50,136 bases of DNA from Cylindrodendrum hubeiense (taxonomy: Eukaryota; Ascomycota; Sordariomycetes; Hypocreales; Nectriaceae), in assembly GCA_014621425.1 (NCBI GenBank), contig JAANBB010000299.1, forward strand, positions 1 through 50,136. The letters run 5' to 3'. Positions 22,413-35,164 of this stretch are shown piece by piece. The notes under the pieces were generated by a model, which worked only from the letters and a program-made list of their open reading frames with translations, was not told the origin of the DNA and made no database searches. The number at the start of each line of letters is the position of its first letter. The stretch's first letter is position 1. The position numbers and the translations under genes were made by a program.

Positions 22413-25248
22413 GGCGAAGTGCTAGTAGCTGGTCGGCACCTTGACCCAAAGCTCCAATTCGACACCCCCTCAGATGACGATTGAATGATGGCTTTGGTGG
22501 AGACATTGCTGTCATTCTTGTGGGGTCCATCTCGTTTCTGGACGCCTGGCTCCCTCTAAAGTTCACCCTTCTAGCAGTCGCCCACGGTTTTTTGCCTGAT
22601 CGGAGACTTCCTCAGCCACGCTCCAGGATCCTGGCTGTCGTCCACTATGCCATATTTGTACATATGGGTCCTTGCAGTGTCCAGTCCAAGCACAGGTACT
22701 AGCAGCGACACTATTGACCCATCGTGAGGCCAAACAGTGTAGCGTGGCCGAGTGTCTCTGTCGTGGAGCTGGTCGCGGGTCGCGGGTGAATCTGACTAGT
22801 CACACAGGTCTGAGATTTTGAGGTTCGAGACTGGATTCTGGATTCTGGGCATGAGGGACACGCGCCTCTTGACGAAACCGGCCGCGAAACCGGCCGCCGT
22901 CACCACCACCACCGCCCAGGCTGACGCCCCACTCACTGTACTCCATGCCCGTGCCTCAATTACAAACATAGACATTCATCGGAATCGGATCCGACACACA
23001 CAGGCGCGCACCACAGGCGCGCACACAGGCGAGGCGCACACACGTACCCACGACCGACAGCCCGTCGCCACCATTCCGCCAACAGTCTCTCCATCGCCCT
23101 CTCGACATGACCTATCACCATCACTCAACATGTCGGCCTGCCCCCGCTCTGCCTTCGCCTCGATTTTTTTTCTTCTAGGACTGGGCAGGGTACGGTTACC
23201 TATCACTACAACACCCTTCTACCAACGTGTACATGAGCGTGCTGATGCTACTACTGTAGGTACAGATAGCGCGTACCACCAGGGCAACTGGAGGTGGGCG
23301 CCACGCTTTGGCCCCGTCCCGAACCGTGGGGAGGGGCTACCCACGATGTCCAGGGTTCAGGAGCTCAGGGTCCAAGGATTCAACAGTCCAGATTGGCTGC
23401 ACACATCTGACCTCACAAAATCTCAAGCTTGAGTGGCCGAGGAATCCACCATCTCCAGGAGCCCTGCAACCCTTCTTAGCGCTTGTTCCTCCAAATTTGT
23501 GTGTTTTATTTAGGAAACAAAGTGACAAGGCGGAGGATAACTCTCTTGGGGTGGGCTCTGGTTTCCTGCATGATACGCAGCTCTCCGTACTTACATCCGG
23601 TGAGGACTGATGATCTCGACCAGCCCAGGCGTCCAAGTGAGTCATCTCCCACAGCGCAAATTCTTTGAACGGCGGAGAACATCCTACACAAGCCACGAAA
23701 ACCTATTTCCTAGGTAGCCTTTTGGCGGGTAGCATCGAGGTTAACAAATGTCCATGGACCACCAGATGCCATTTGCGCCTTTGAAGTATGGACCTATGGG
23801 GAAATCCCATGATGGGTGCTCTCGCTTTGCCACAATGCCATGACACTGTGCCTACCTCGTCAACTGTGAACGACAAAGCCTCAGCGAGAGGGCCAAACTC
23901 TGACCGTGGGGTTCGCCGGGTCAAATTGGATAATCACCACAGGCAAGGATCGTCGGTGGCTTTGCGATGAATTCTCGACATGCTACGCACAAATGACGGT
24001 CGGCAACCTATGCGACCCTGGGTTGAAGGCTGGGGCGAAAACAGGCTAGCAGGCACATCATTGGAGATGGCTTCCCCGGGTCAGGTGCGCTAACAGTGGG
24101 CATGGCGATGGCCTGCGTCGATCCCGGTGTGTCGAGGGATTGAAGTTCCTCCCCACAGACCACAGACCATGGGCAGGGCCAGTTCAACAGTGGTGCCCTA
24201 CCGTCAGTCAGTCTGTCGGTGGTCGGTGCTTCGTGCACGCTGTACGAAGTACTTTGCGAGTAGGCAGGTTGTATACAGAACGACGCCTACGCGCCCACTG
24301 TCCATCCGCCTGGGTGTCTGGGTCTCAGGGCTCTGAATCCCGCAACCCGTCACGGCTGGGTTCGGGCGATCCGGTCGATATGAGACCGCGGCTGTGCCCC
24401 GAGAGCACGATGCTCCCCCGGTGGACGAGTCTTGGGTGTGTGGGTGCGTCACAGTGGGGGGTGTGGTGCTGTATTCAGCCGCCGCCTCTCATCTTTACTT
24501 GGGCTCTTCACCACGAGGGACATGCCAGGACGTCGGCTGTCGATGCCCTCCACTTACTCGCTCCCTCCGACTGGTTGTTGCACGGGATTTGCCCTCAGGC
24601 GGCTACGGATTGTCAACTGCTTTGAGACGGCAAGTTTGGGAGCCTCGTCTTGTCAATTGTCAAGCTTGGGTAATCCTTTCCCCTCGTCTCTCGTCGGAGG
24701 CGGACTTGGCTCCGGCCGAGTTCAGTTCACTCCTGCCAGTCCCATTTTACGAATCTTTTCCGTGCCCTCTCTCTCTCTCCGCGCTGAAAAAACTCTCTTC
24801 AGACCAAGATGTCGTGTTCGATCCCAACACCAAGGCAACCCTAGCCGCACGTTATTATCTTGACCCTCCAGCACCCGCTAGCTTGCGACATCGCTCCGAC
24901 GACATTGCTCTCTTCATGAGGCGCCTTTGAGAACCGCCAGCCATCCCCATTCGCCCCATTTGTCCCTTTCGTGCCCGCACCCAGACCCCTCGTACATCTT
25001 GTTCCTTCCCTTCCTTTCCCCCTCCTATTTATTATCACGCTTCGCTGGCCGCCAACGCCCCCTACCCCCTGACGAGGCTCCCGAGCTAGCCTCACAACCT
25101 GAGCATCCTGGGCTGTTTTCGCCAATGGAGAAAACTGTTCACATCTGGAAACTACAGCAGTTCTAGAGTGCTTTTAGAGCCGCTGTTCCTCCGAATATCC
25201 CCAGCGCACTCACATGTGAACACTATTCGATGCCCTGTCCTCTCCAAT

Positions 25249-27930
25249 ATGGACGCAGGGCCACCCTCATCCAGCACACTGTCTCCCGGGCCTGGCTCGT
25301 CATCGAGTCGGAAAGAGCGTGGTGCCATTGCTGCCCAGGTCAGTACTTTTTTGATCGTTCACAGTTTACTATCCCCGTCCTGCCGCCTCCGTGTTCCGTA
25401 TCCGTTGCCCAACTACCGCGGCCGGATTCCCCCGGTCTGCCCCTCTATGTCCCCGGGACACTCGACAGGATCCCCTGCACTCTCCGGGTTTGATTTCTTT
25501 CGATAATTAGATGCCGATGCTTGTGGAATGTGTGCTGACGAGGATCAAGGCTTGTGAGACGTGTCGCAATAGGAAGCAGAGATGCGATGAACAGCGGCCC
25601 AAGTGTGGGACGTGTCAAAGATTCAAACTCGAATGTCGATACCGAGAACCTCAACCTACAAAGTATGTTTAAACCCCTCCCCTGAGCAAGCTCACATGTA
25701 ATCGGTTCGTATTGAGACCGTGGCTACGTGCAGTTCTGGTCTGAATGGCTCGCGTACTGCTTGTGCACAACACCATCATTTGCTAAACTCTCGACAGGAA
25801 AGACAGGACGCTGGTGGAGATTTTGGAACGCCTCAAGATTGTCGAGAATAAAATCGATAGTCTGACTGTCAAAGGAAATACATCACTGGCGCAAGCGTTT
25901 GGTGCGTCCCAGGCGACCAGTAGCTACCTTGCCAGCACCCCGCTCTTGGACGATCCTGATGCCCAGGAGTCACATCCAGCAAACTCTGGGCTTCCTGCCA
26001 GTCCAACGGTGACGCAACACGGAGGCTATCGCTATGACTCATCGGTATCGAAAATGATAGAATGGCCTGCCATCCGCCAACTCTTGGGCGACTTGGGGCA
26101 AAAGCCTCAGTCTCCCCTGAGCGAGCACGACCTCTCCGCACTGCCGGAGGGAATCCGCGAGTCGACCACGCCCCTGCCCACCGACGGCATCCAGTCAACT
26201 GGAATGCCAAATACAAATGTACTGCAGGTACCCTTGCAATTACCAGGCTCCCCGTTGAGCCTCAACCTGAACCCACCGAGTATTGATTGGGATACCATGC
26301 AGCGGCTGAGCAAGGGATACTTTGACGTGTTCAACTTCCTCCATCCAATCATGGATCGGCAATGGTTCAACTCCAACACTCTGACTTCGATCATCAACAA
26401 CGGCTTCCAAGAAGGCGCCACGTCCACCCTCGTCTTACTGGTATTCGCGTTGGGAGAAGTTGCTCTCACGGCCTCAGAAGTCCCTATCTCCGCCTACAAG
26501 GGGCGACCCTCTGGCATCAAGGGCGGCACCATCGACCGCCCCCCCGGCATCACCTACTTCAACGAAGCACGCAAGAGGATGGGCTTTGCATTGACCGAAA
26601 TCAGCATTGAAAACTGCCAAATGCTTTCACTCGCAAGTCTTTACTACGCAAGCTGTGGACAGGCTATCGTAAGTGTTTATACTATCTCCCGAGCCTGGTG
26701 GCTCCCCTGTTAATAGTGGTGGAACAGGAATCTTGGCGGATGTCAGTCTTGTCATCATTAGCTTGCCAATCATTGATCACTAGGTACTAGAATCCCCATG
26801 TTGTGCTCGGCTCTTTCTAATTAGCGTAGCAAATCCGATGAACTCCATGGTGCCCGAGCCGATCTGATTCGGCGAGCTTTTTGGCACTGCTCAATCATGG
26901 AAACGTATGAATGCTCTACTCTACTACACTTGTAGTTCTTGGCTAATGGCTGGCAATAGATATCTCCATATGGAGTTTGGACTTCCCATGACGGGACTCG
27001 AGAAGATGGGTGACGCCGTGGGCCTCCCCGACTTTAGCGGACCGATCACCAACGACGACTACATTGGCAACCAAACGTCGTATTTTCAAGAGCATTTTGC
27101 TTCCCAGATCGTCCTTAGGCAACTCTCTACCAATTTTCATAATACCCTCAACAACTGTGAGTTTCTGCCCCACACCGCCTCGACGCGAAACGTCCTCTCT
27201 GTGTATTGACTACTGGCTAACTTGAGGTCCAGCATTCGGGGTGAGCTCTTCCCTGCCCTTCCCCGGGTTTGGGTCCTTTAGTGGAATTTCTAGTGATAAC
27301 AACTCGGCTACCGTGAAGCAGCTCGCAGCGCAACTAGACCAGTGGCGAGGCATGCTCCCCGGACACCTCAGATGGCAGGACGACCAGATGATGCTGTTCA
27401 CAGACCCATCCCAGGACGGCTTTACGGCGTATTCTAGTCATCAGGACATGTTTCAGGCAAATCTCGATACCCCTCCGGCGACATATCCGTATGCCGCCGA
27501 CATCCAAGTTGCTCTTCTCCGAACCCGATACTACTATAACAAATATCTCATCTACCGGCCTTGCCTCTTCAAGGCAATCCACCACCCTGAGAGTCTGACG
27601 CGCGAAGACGCCGAAGGGGCGGCCGAATGCCTCAAGGCATCGCTCAAGTGGCCCATAACCCTCTCTCCACCTTGCACCAATAAGCGGCTGGTGCCCATGG
27701 CGTTCTTCTGGTCCCAGAACATATTTGGGATCTTGATCCTACTACACCTATCGCAACAGCACCCGATGCTACTGCGGATTCGGTCGACGTTGTGCGGACA
27801 GCGGATAGACGTGGACGTGACGGAGACAGTGAACTTATACTTGGATTGGCTACGGGATATGAAAAAGATAGATTCAACGGCGAATTGGTGTTGGACTGTC
27901 ATTCGGTTGCTCTACTGCCTGGATGATTGA
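25249..27930 (+). CDS. Zn2Cys6 binuclear-cluster transcription factor
   Basis: Exons join(25249..25338, 25550..25662, 25798..26668, 26728..26783, 26830..26904, 26960..27156, 27233..27930), 699 residues. This is a fungal GAL4-type regulator: the cluster at residues 32-59 has the exact spacing C-x2-C-x6-C-x6-C-x2-C-x6-C (CETCRNRKQRC then CGTCQRFKLEC). It is followed by a short coiled coil (KDRTLVEILERLKIVENKIDSL) likely used for dimerisation, a disordered linker, and a long alpha-helical middle domain of the fungal-specific type, with landmarks such as the segment around SKGYFDVFNFLHPIMDR, then ADLIRRAFWHCSIME. Six introns of 46-211 nt are set by frame continuity; the 46-nt intron 26784-26829 is the least certain. 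Targets are unknown. It faces the MFS transporter gene across a 3.75-kb divergent region, so regulation of that gene is possible but unproven. Confidence 0.88.
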
Positions 27931-29949
27931 ACAGGAGTCATGGCAATGGGAAAGGGGAAATGAAGGGATGACGAAGGGCGGTTGGATTGGCTTTGGACCA
28001 GAGGGGGCAATTTTGGAAGGGGAGGACTACTAATCTTCATGCTCTCACATCAGCATGGTGCTGCATCGAGGCTTCTCGGGGCGAAACTGTCAAGCCATGG
28101 TGGCATCGGGGCACTAAACAGTGCCTTGAGACAGTCAGGACAATTGAGGGATGTTAAGAGGCGTTTGGAAGATGCCGGAATGATGGGAACTGCTGGAGGA
28201 AGGCTTCTTTAAATCAAGTATTGATACCCACGGCGCCCCCCTTCTTAGTTCTTGCTTGTACATGACGGGCTTAGTGTATCCTCTCTTTTGTCTTTGCTTG
28301 TCATTGATCGTTCCCGCCAGGGTGGCTCGGCTATTGTCACTCTGCTTTACAGTCTGGGTAGACATGGCTTCAACTGACGTGGTCGGTATAGGCCGTCTTG
28401 TGTCTCATGCCCCGATGGCCAGCGGTTTCCACGCTGGCGAGTTGTCGACTGTGTAACGCGGGCCTCTTCCGACGCCCCCTCCCGAATGCTAGCACGCGCC
28501 GCACAGCTAACACTGGGCACAGCACGAGTATGAGGTGATTCTCGGCCGCGTAGATGGTGTCAGCCCGGACAGACACCTCCCCGTTTGCGCGGATCGGCGG
28601 ACAAGGTCGCGCGGGCCGTCGCGCGGCGGGACGGGCCGGGCTCGCGCCAACGAACGGTCTGTCGTTCTCGCGGCTGTGCCGTGCCGGCAACTTGTGAAGC
28701 GCGAAGGAGAGGACTGGTGGTGACAGCCGCGGGCGCCAGTGGAGTGGATGCTGGCGGCTGCGCCGTGAGTGTCACTGGCGTGTCACAAGATTTGGGGGCA
28801 TTGACGGCGCTTAGGTTTGTTTCCCTCGTGCTTGTGCTTGTCCATGTGGTATGGTGTCATCTGATCGTGGTCGTGATCATGGTCCTGATCCCGACGATGG
28901 GAGTGACAAACCGAACCACTACTTGTCCCGCTTGCAACAAAGCCTCCATGTTGACGAGGATAAAAAAGCCATCTCGAGTGAATATGCCATGCCAAAAAGG
29001 CTAAGTAGGTATCGACGAGGGACTGGCATAAAAAGAGCCTGACTACCCAGCCACAATCTATCTCTCCTCACTCTGCCCCTCGGCCCACATTCCACCCATT
29101 TCAATCAACCGCTTGCATCTTGACTTCCCCCATCCGGACCACTATTTTATTTCTTCGCACGAGAGACTATGTTGCACCTGCCGCTGCTTGGTACCTGATA
29201 CCTGCCTGTGATCCAAGCCAGGAGAAGTAGCCTCCCCGTAGAAGATTGAAAATTAGAGAAACACACAACACAACCAAGAAGGTGTCGGTATGAGGTATAA
29301 CCAGTACGATGTTCTCTATTGAAATATGGAATTGAGCTTTGCCATTTGCATGCAGAATAATACATGATCATATGTAGCGATAATGAACTAGAGAACAAGG
29401 GACAAATTAAACTACTTTAATCCTTATTAATAACCACTGAAATAATGTTCATTTTCTTTATTCTTATTTCAATGGACTTGGAAACCCTACACATCAGTTG
29501 TTTGGTATCTGATGTCTGCGAACAGCAACACTCATGGATGGAGTTCGACGTTCGTCAATTCCTCAAGAGGCTGTAAACTATGCCTTTCACTGGTACGGCA
29601 ACACTTCACCCTCACGCACCCTCTCGTTCTATAATTATGTCACTCTGGCAGAGATTGAGGAGCGTGGGTAGCCCTGGAATGATCGTCATTATCTTCACAT
29701 ATCAAGGCATAGGATGACACTTGCGCGATTGCACCTCTGTCGAGGCCAATCACCGGTCCATTTATCGAGTCTACTCCACCATAGCCCCAGCACATGACGT
29801 ATAGCTATTGTCCCTGATTCTAAACCCGTAAACCAACCTCATCCTTAGATCCTCCCATTTGTAACAAATAACCACCTCACGCGCACACACCAAGCAAAGC
29901 CTAGGAGTTGCAGGGTTGTGGCTCGGGTCATCAGGTCCACGACTGCAAA
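27931..29949. other. Intergenic region between convergent genes
   Basis: About 2 kb with no supportable gene. Both flanking genes end toward it, so it should hold two terminators. GC-rich DNA (28440-28790) passes into AT-rich DNA (29240-29480). Open frames at 28585-29004 and elsewhere lack any domain resemblance. Confidence 0.5.
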
Positions 29950-32900
29950 TCACCAGAATACAAAGGCATTATCCGAGTTGGGGACTGTCCTGGTCCCTCG
30001 ACCAACCTTGAGTCTCTCGCTGTTGGAGTTCGTCCGACCAATCTGATCCATTTGGGTCACCATCTTCAAGGCTGGGTTGCAGAGGGCTTTGACAATGCCT
30101 TCCTTTTCGAATTGGCCGGGCGTCCACAATGTCTTGTCCCCAAATTCCAATCCGATATTCTGCTTCAGTAGCCGATCCGCTCGTGTTGATCCGATCGAAG
30201 CCTCAAACCACTGAGTTAAAGATCCTTTTCCGGGGATTGGCGCTGGCGTCGTGACTCCCTGGTAGTTTGATCGCCCAGTTCTCTGTACAATTCGAGTCAT
30301 GGTAATGGCCAAGTAGTTGGGGCTTTTCGGACCGACACGGTACTTTGCAATATGGCGGATACTGACTCCTTCAATGTACCATCTAGAGGCATTGTCTGGC
30401 TTGGCTTCAATCGCGACTTGGCCATCATCATCGGTTCTGTTTATTCGATCAGTCAAGCTCAGTGGCCCTTGGATTCCCAGTCGACAGATATATGCTACTT
30501 ACGAGATACCCAGAGAGTTTACCAAAGACGAGGCGAATTGCCCAAAATCCTCTGGAACCTCGTCGAAACCCATACGGCTCACAGAAAGCTGAATATCCCA
30601 GGCACGCTGCGCACAATGGATGTATACACCTGGCAGCTCCTGGCTTGGTGACCGACAAACATGCTCGAAGGTGAAAGCGTCGACCTCGACCACGATGAGA
30701 TCATCATTATCCCTGGACCTGCAAACGATGTCGTAGTATACCTGCTTGTCGTAAAGCGCCCAAGGTCCCTTCGAAAGCTTCATGAGAGGCATAAGGTCTG
30801 CTTCAGCCCCGTTTGTCGTGAGGATGGTATGAAAATCAATGGTTTCATCACTGAAGTCGAATACCTGGCGAGCCCGGATGGATGGGCCTTCTTCTAAACT
30901 CACCCATGATCCCTCCAGGTCGTTGATGCAAATTCGACCGAGCTTCGCTTTCAGTCCGATCTGCCCTGGTGTGATCTGCAAGATCTTCAAGAGAGCGTTG
31001 ACCTTCATCTCTACATCTCCGATAACTCTAGAGACATATTCCGAAATACCATAAATTCCGTCTTGGCCACAAGTCGTTGGCCGAGCGTCCATTCCAGGAA
31101 CAGTCTTTCCTTTTCCATCGGAGGTATGCCTCACTGGCCACTTGGACGGGGAAGATCTTTGATCTGGAACAACGAATGACGAGGTACCGGTTTCATTTGA
31201 CAAGACCTTTTGACGGCTAGCAGGCTTTGAGACGGTTGACTGCAAACTAGATTAGTAACAGAACGATTGTGGAGGTTCAGCATCGAATCATGGTCTGGCT
31301 GTGGCTGCCTAGCTCATCAAAGCATCGGGCGTTTCTGCTTACCTTCGACCTCTTCGAAGCTGCTGTACCTCCTTTGCAATGCTGTGAACGAGTTTCATGG
31401 GCATCTGAATGGGCAGTAATGGCAACCTTGCCACCAAAGCTAAACTCCTCTTCTTTGTCTCGCACCTTTGACTTGGAGGCGACACGGGCCCAAGTCTGAT
31501 TTGGAGCGGCTTTCTGACGCATTGTAAAAAATAGTTCTTTTTCCTTGCTCTTCTTTTTGCACAGAAGCTTTCCCAAATCTCCTTCCCGAGTATCTTGGTC
31601 GTCTCGGCCAGCCTCTTGAGTGTTTTCAGGGATATCGGACAAAGAGGTCACCGCGTTCCCCTCATCAAACATGTCCATGAGTGCCGAGTAGTAAATGTGG
31701 GCCTCTGGGTTATCCAAGAGGTGGTCTTCATTCATCCCGATTGTTTGAGGGACGTGTGGAGGGATAGTATGAGGGGCTGTCTCGTTTCCATATTGTGGAA
31801 GCAGATTCATAAGAGCAAACATCCCATGGGTGAGTCCTGGTGGGGAATCTGAGTCCAGAAGACATTCTGTCGGTACGGTATCTGACGTGGCCATTGCGAT
31901 TTCTGGAGATCCAGGTTCCCCGAGTTGATTGAGGCTTCTAAACTCATGGAATTGACTCGTACCGGGTTTGGACTCTGTATCAGGATCCAGACTAATGAGA
32001 AAGTCGCCCCTAAAAGAGGTTACCGAGTTTGTCATATCTGGAACGTCTCCTAGTGGTGCGAGCTCTGTCACTCCATCCAGCGGAGGGTCGAACCCAGCAG
32101 CTTCGATGCCAGCTATCCAGGACGCGACTGGGTCGACAGCGGCTAACGGATCACGTTGAGACGCTACCGAACTCGGGCGTGTCGTGTCGTTCAATCGCAG
32201 AACAATATCTTCGTCAAGATGAATCATTTCATGCTGCTGAGTCGCTCCAACCGAAACCTTGTATTGTTCATGGTCAATCTTAGATGGCGATTCCCCATGT
32301 GCAGAACGAGAGGTGGCAGAGCCTCGATATTTAATTTCAGGGGAGTTACCAGCATAAACTGGCCCCCTTATCCTCACAGAAGTTGATACCGACGATTCGC
32401 TATAAATGTCGGGTTTTTTCTCGGAGGGGGTTGCGGTTTGTTCTGACGTGGGTCCCGGCATCAACTGCTTGGATGCTTTGGTGGGCATGGAGCCAGGGGT
32501 TTTGGGTCGGTAGTTGAAGTCTGTAAAGGCGCCAAATGACGAACGGAACGGATCTGACGGCTCAGGTCCGGTAGGGTAAACAGTTTTGTCCAGCTCCAAA
32601 TCACCGCGAGCATTTTGTTTTTTGACTCGTAGAGTTGCAGCACCGTTTAAGGGCCTGTTTTTTATCCGTGTTCCCGAGACGCAGTTGTTGAGGTAAGTCA
32701 ACTTGTCGAATCCCATGTGCGTCAGGTACCTGAAACCCAAATTCATGATCATTCCATCTTCTGTGAAGACCAGATGTGTAGAATTGGGAACCAGGGATTT
32801 CTACCGGAAAGTTAGATACATGAAGTAAAAGTAGACTCGGTCAATCTCACATGAAGAGCCAGAAGATTCTCGAGCTTCCGAACAGCATCCCCCAGACACT

Positions 32901-33558
32901 CCATTGCCTTGTCACTCCCTATGTAGACAAGATCACCTTTCATGTTGTGGGCGATTTGGCAGTTGACATGCTCCTCAAGTCTTTGCAGTCCTGAAGTCGA
33001 GACAGGGTTTGGCCACAAAAAGTCAAACCTTGAAAGAAGGTCGGAGATAGAGAGGCCGTCAAACGATTCAAGACCTCGCCAAACAGTCTTAAATGGAAGA
33101 TTCTCGAGATGAGTAGGGAATCGGTATTCATCGTAGTCCTTGGCATTCGCTCGTTGGTTTTGCTGGTACAGCGACCACGGGATAACCTGGGGGTCTTCGA
33201 CGACAATGTCAACGTCTGCTCGAGGATTCAGATCATCTCCAATGGTGTCGACGACTTCGGGCTGGTCTTCATCAACGAGGTCTGTTTCTTCCTCGAGTCT
33301 TTGCTCCAGGTACGACTGGATCAGTGTCGCAACCTCCTCCTGGCTTTCGCGAGCCGTGATGATCTTAAACCAGGGAACCTCTGGTTCGTACAGGATTTCC
33401 AAGACGTGTTTCTGTTTATTGTTAGGCCAAAGCAGTGTCCGAGATTGACGAATCCATACCTGCTGCGGTACCTCTCGAACATGAGCAACAACCGATGCAA
33501 CGCCCGCCGCAAGCAGTGGCGGGTTGCACGTCACGTAGAACTCGACAAATTCCGCCAT
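29950..33558 (-). CDS. Conserved fungal protein of unknown function, 1129 residues
   Basis: Exons complement(join(29950..30436, 30503..31239, 31343..32800, 32851..33558)). The ATG at 33558 (MAEFVEFYVTC) is preferred over the in-frame ATG at 33786, because the intervening translation looks like a CT-rich leader. I do not recognise a named family; I faintly recall fungal proteins carrying a domain of unknown function with similar text, unverified. Visible layout: an ordered N-terminal part (about 1-330), including a segment around GDLVYIGSDKAMECLGDAVRKLENLLAL that could be a KH-like or other small alpha/beta fold; a long disordered Ser/Pro/Asp-rich middle (about 330-730); and an ordered C-terminal part (about 760-1110) with EYVSRVIGDVEMKVNALLKI and GSWVSLEEGPSIRARQVF. 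No signal peptide or membrane helix. Introns are 50, 103 and 66 nt. The large uninterrupted frames and canonical splice sites indicate a real gene. Confidence 0.75.
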
Positions 33559-33967
33559 CTCTCGAGATCGTGGTGGGTCGCAGGAAGAACGAAGTTGGAT
33601 GAGAGGAGAATGTTTTCTGTGCGTGGCATTTCTTGTTGTGAGGACTTTCTCAGCAAGCGAGGTGTTTGCCAGGTGTTTGCCAGCTGCCAGTCGGGAGACG
33701 AAGGGCAGAAAGACGTAGAAGCGGGCAGGCACCCGGTGTGGCGTGCCTCCCGCCGCCAGCTGGCAAACAACTCCATGGCGGCTCACGGGTAGAGACTAAT
33801 GGATTTCGGTGGCCTGGAGATGATAATGCGGCGGTGAATTTTGTTGAAAAAGGTTGAAGTTGCTTGCGAGGTGGTGATAGGCTTAATTACCTACTCACTT
33901 GCAGTGATTCACCATGGACCAGGACACGTGCATGCTGCTATTTGCACGCACTCTATTGCTATCATAC

Positions 33968-33992
33968 GCATTGGAGCATTGGAGCATTGGAG
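33968..33992. repeat. 8-bp tandem repeat (GCATTGGA), 3 copies
   Basis: Three near-perfect consecutive copies of GCATTGGA in noncoding sequence. No function is evident. Confidence 0.6.
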
Positions 33993-34969
33993 ACTTGACT
34001 TCAGGAACGGGAGGCACGGGGCGGGCCAGTGTGAGGCATCTCACACGCAATGCCCTCGTGCCGTCGTTCATGTTGGGTCCTGGATGGGTACTATGTGCTG
34101 CTCATGTGTAAGAAGCCGTCTCTAGTTTAGGATGTGCTCGAGATGGGCTGGATAATCGCTGAACAACTACAAATATGTATCAATAACTTCCTCCTGCTGG
34201 TCCATGCCCATATTGATGTCAAATACTCTAAGGCACGATGCCACTGTGAGTCCCTAGCCATGGGCAAAGCTGCACCACCTTGTGTTTTATACATCCCCCG
34301 GATGTTAGTGTACGCAGGAGTCCAGAATAGAAATGAAGGGCAATAATGATTGATAGACACAAAGATAATAAATATAAACAAATATGGCATCGACTGTAGT
34401 GCGCGTCGCGAAAGCAATGCTAATTAGGATACACATAACATCAGCTCGCATTGGGGCTAACACCCAGATCTAACAGTGAAGAGAAAACGCGCCCAAACAT
34501 TATATTCATAAGTAGCTGAGGTATCCCACCTTCTCCAAAAGCATCGTCAAGAAAGTTATTTTTAGATCTGTACATGTTTGTCATCACATCAATCTCTCTA
34601 ATTGTTGTATGTTTGTTTCCCAACGGTGCTTTCCCTCAACGTGATTTCGACAATCACAGCACCCCCGAAGAAACCCATTTTTGAAGCCCTCCTTGAGTGC
34701 CCAAAAAAAAAAAGACAATGGACACACACACAACGCCGGTAGCGCCCCCCAATATCTGCCATCCTCGGGACTTGTAGTCAGATAAAAGAGGAAAATAAAA
34801 AAGAATAAACAATCGTATCCAATCCGGGAAAATGTCCGGCCCATCTATCCGATGAAGGCATACAAAATCAAGCAGTTACAAGAGAGTGGTATCAAGATAT
34901 TGGCAGTAGTCGTAAGTAGTGTCCGGCAGGATGCAGTAGCGTCCGTGTACAGACTTAGTGAAGTTGGTC

Positions 34970-35003
34970 GGGAGTTGGGAGTTGGGAGTCGGGAGTCGGG
35001 AGT
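34970..35003. repeat. 7-bp tandem repeat (GGGAGTY), about 5 copies
   Basis: Two GGGAGTT units are followed by two GGGAGTC units and a partial fifth, with 7-bp spacing. It lies about 160 bp beyond the stop codon of the She3-like gene, probably in or near its 3' untranslated region. Confidence 0.65.
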
Positions 35004-35164
35004 GATTGTCGGTGAAGAGATTGTCGAAGCATCGGCCCGTTCGGTGGAACCGGGAGACTGAAGCCCATCGGAAGGCGGAGTAGTTGGTACTTTGTCTCGG
35101 AAGCTGGGGCCTGAGACTCGGTGAGGTGGAAGCGGTGCTTTGCCCGTGTGTTCCGTCATGGCAC

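Larger units (their letters stand above)
21496..25248. other. Divergent intergenic region between the transporter and the Zn2Cys6 factor
   Basis: About 3.75 kb without a supportable gene. It holds the AGGTACCT-type repeat island (21902-22083, with a smaller echo at 22237-22262), a T-rich tandem duplication near 22378-22412, and a CT-rich leader from about 24670 to 25248 feeding the transcription factor gene. The 204-codon frame at 22818-23432 is composed of simple His/Thr/Arg-rich sequence and was rejected. Confidence 0.5.
33559..35164. other. Intergenic region between two minus-strand genes
   Basis: About 1.6 kb. The part next to 33559 is the promoter and leader of the 1129-residue protein gene; the part next to 35164 is the 3' flank of the She3-like gene. 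Two short tandem repeats are present, listed separately. No supportable gene. Confidence 0.55.

Noticed and set aside
22818..23432. 204-codon plus-strand open frame
   Set aside because: It begins at a non-ATG codon, and its His/Thr/Arg-rich text comes from ACAC and CACC simple sequence. No family resemblance.
14746..27930. Possible secondary-metabolite or catabolic cluster (reductase, phosphatase-like protein, transporter, regulator)
   Set aside because: The reductase is a peroxisomal fatty-acid enzyme, there is no backbone synthase (PKS, NRPS or terpene cyclase), and gene spacing is loose. Nothing ties the genes into one pathway.
33559..33786. Extra 76 residues upstream of the 1129-residue protein
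   Set aside because: They are in frame but look like translated CT-rich leader; the next ATG begins a well-ordered sequence.
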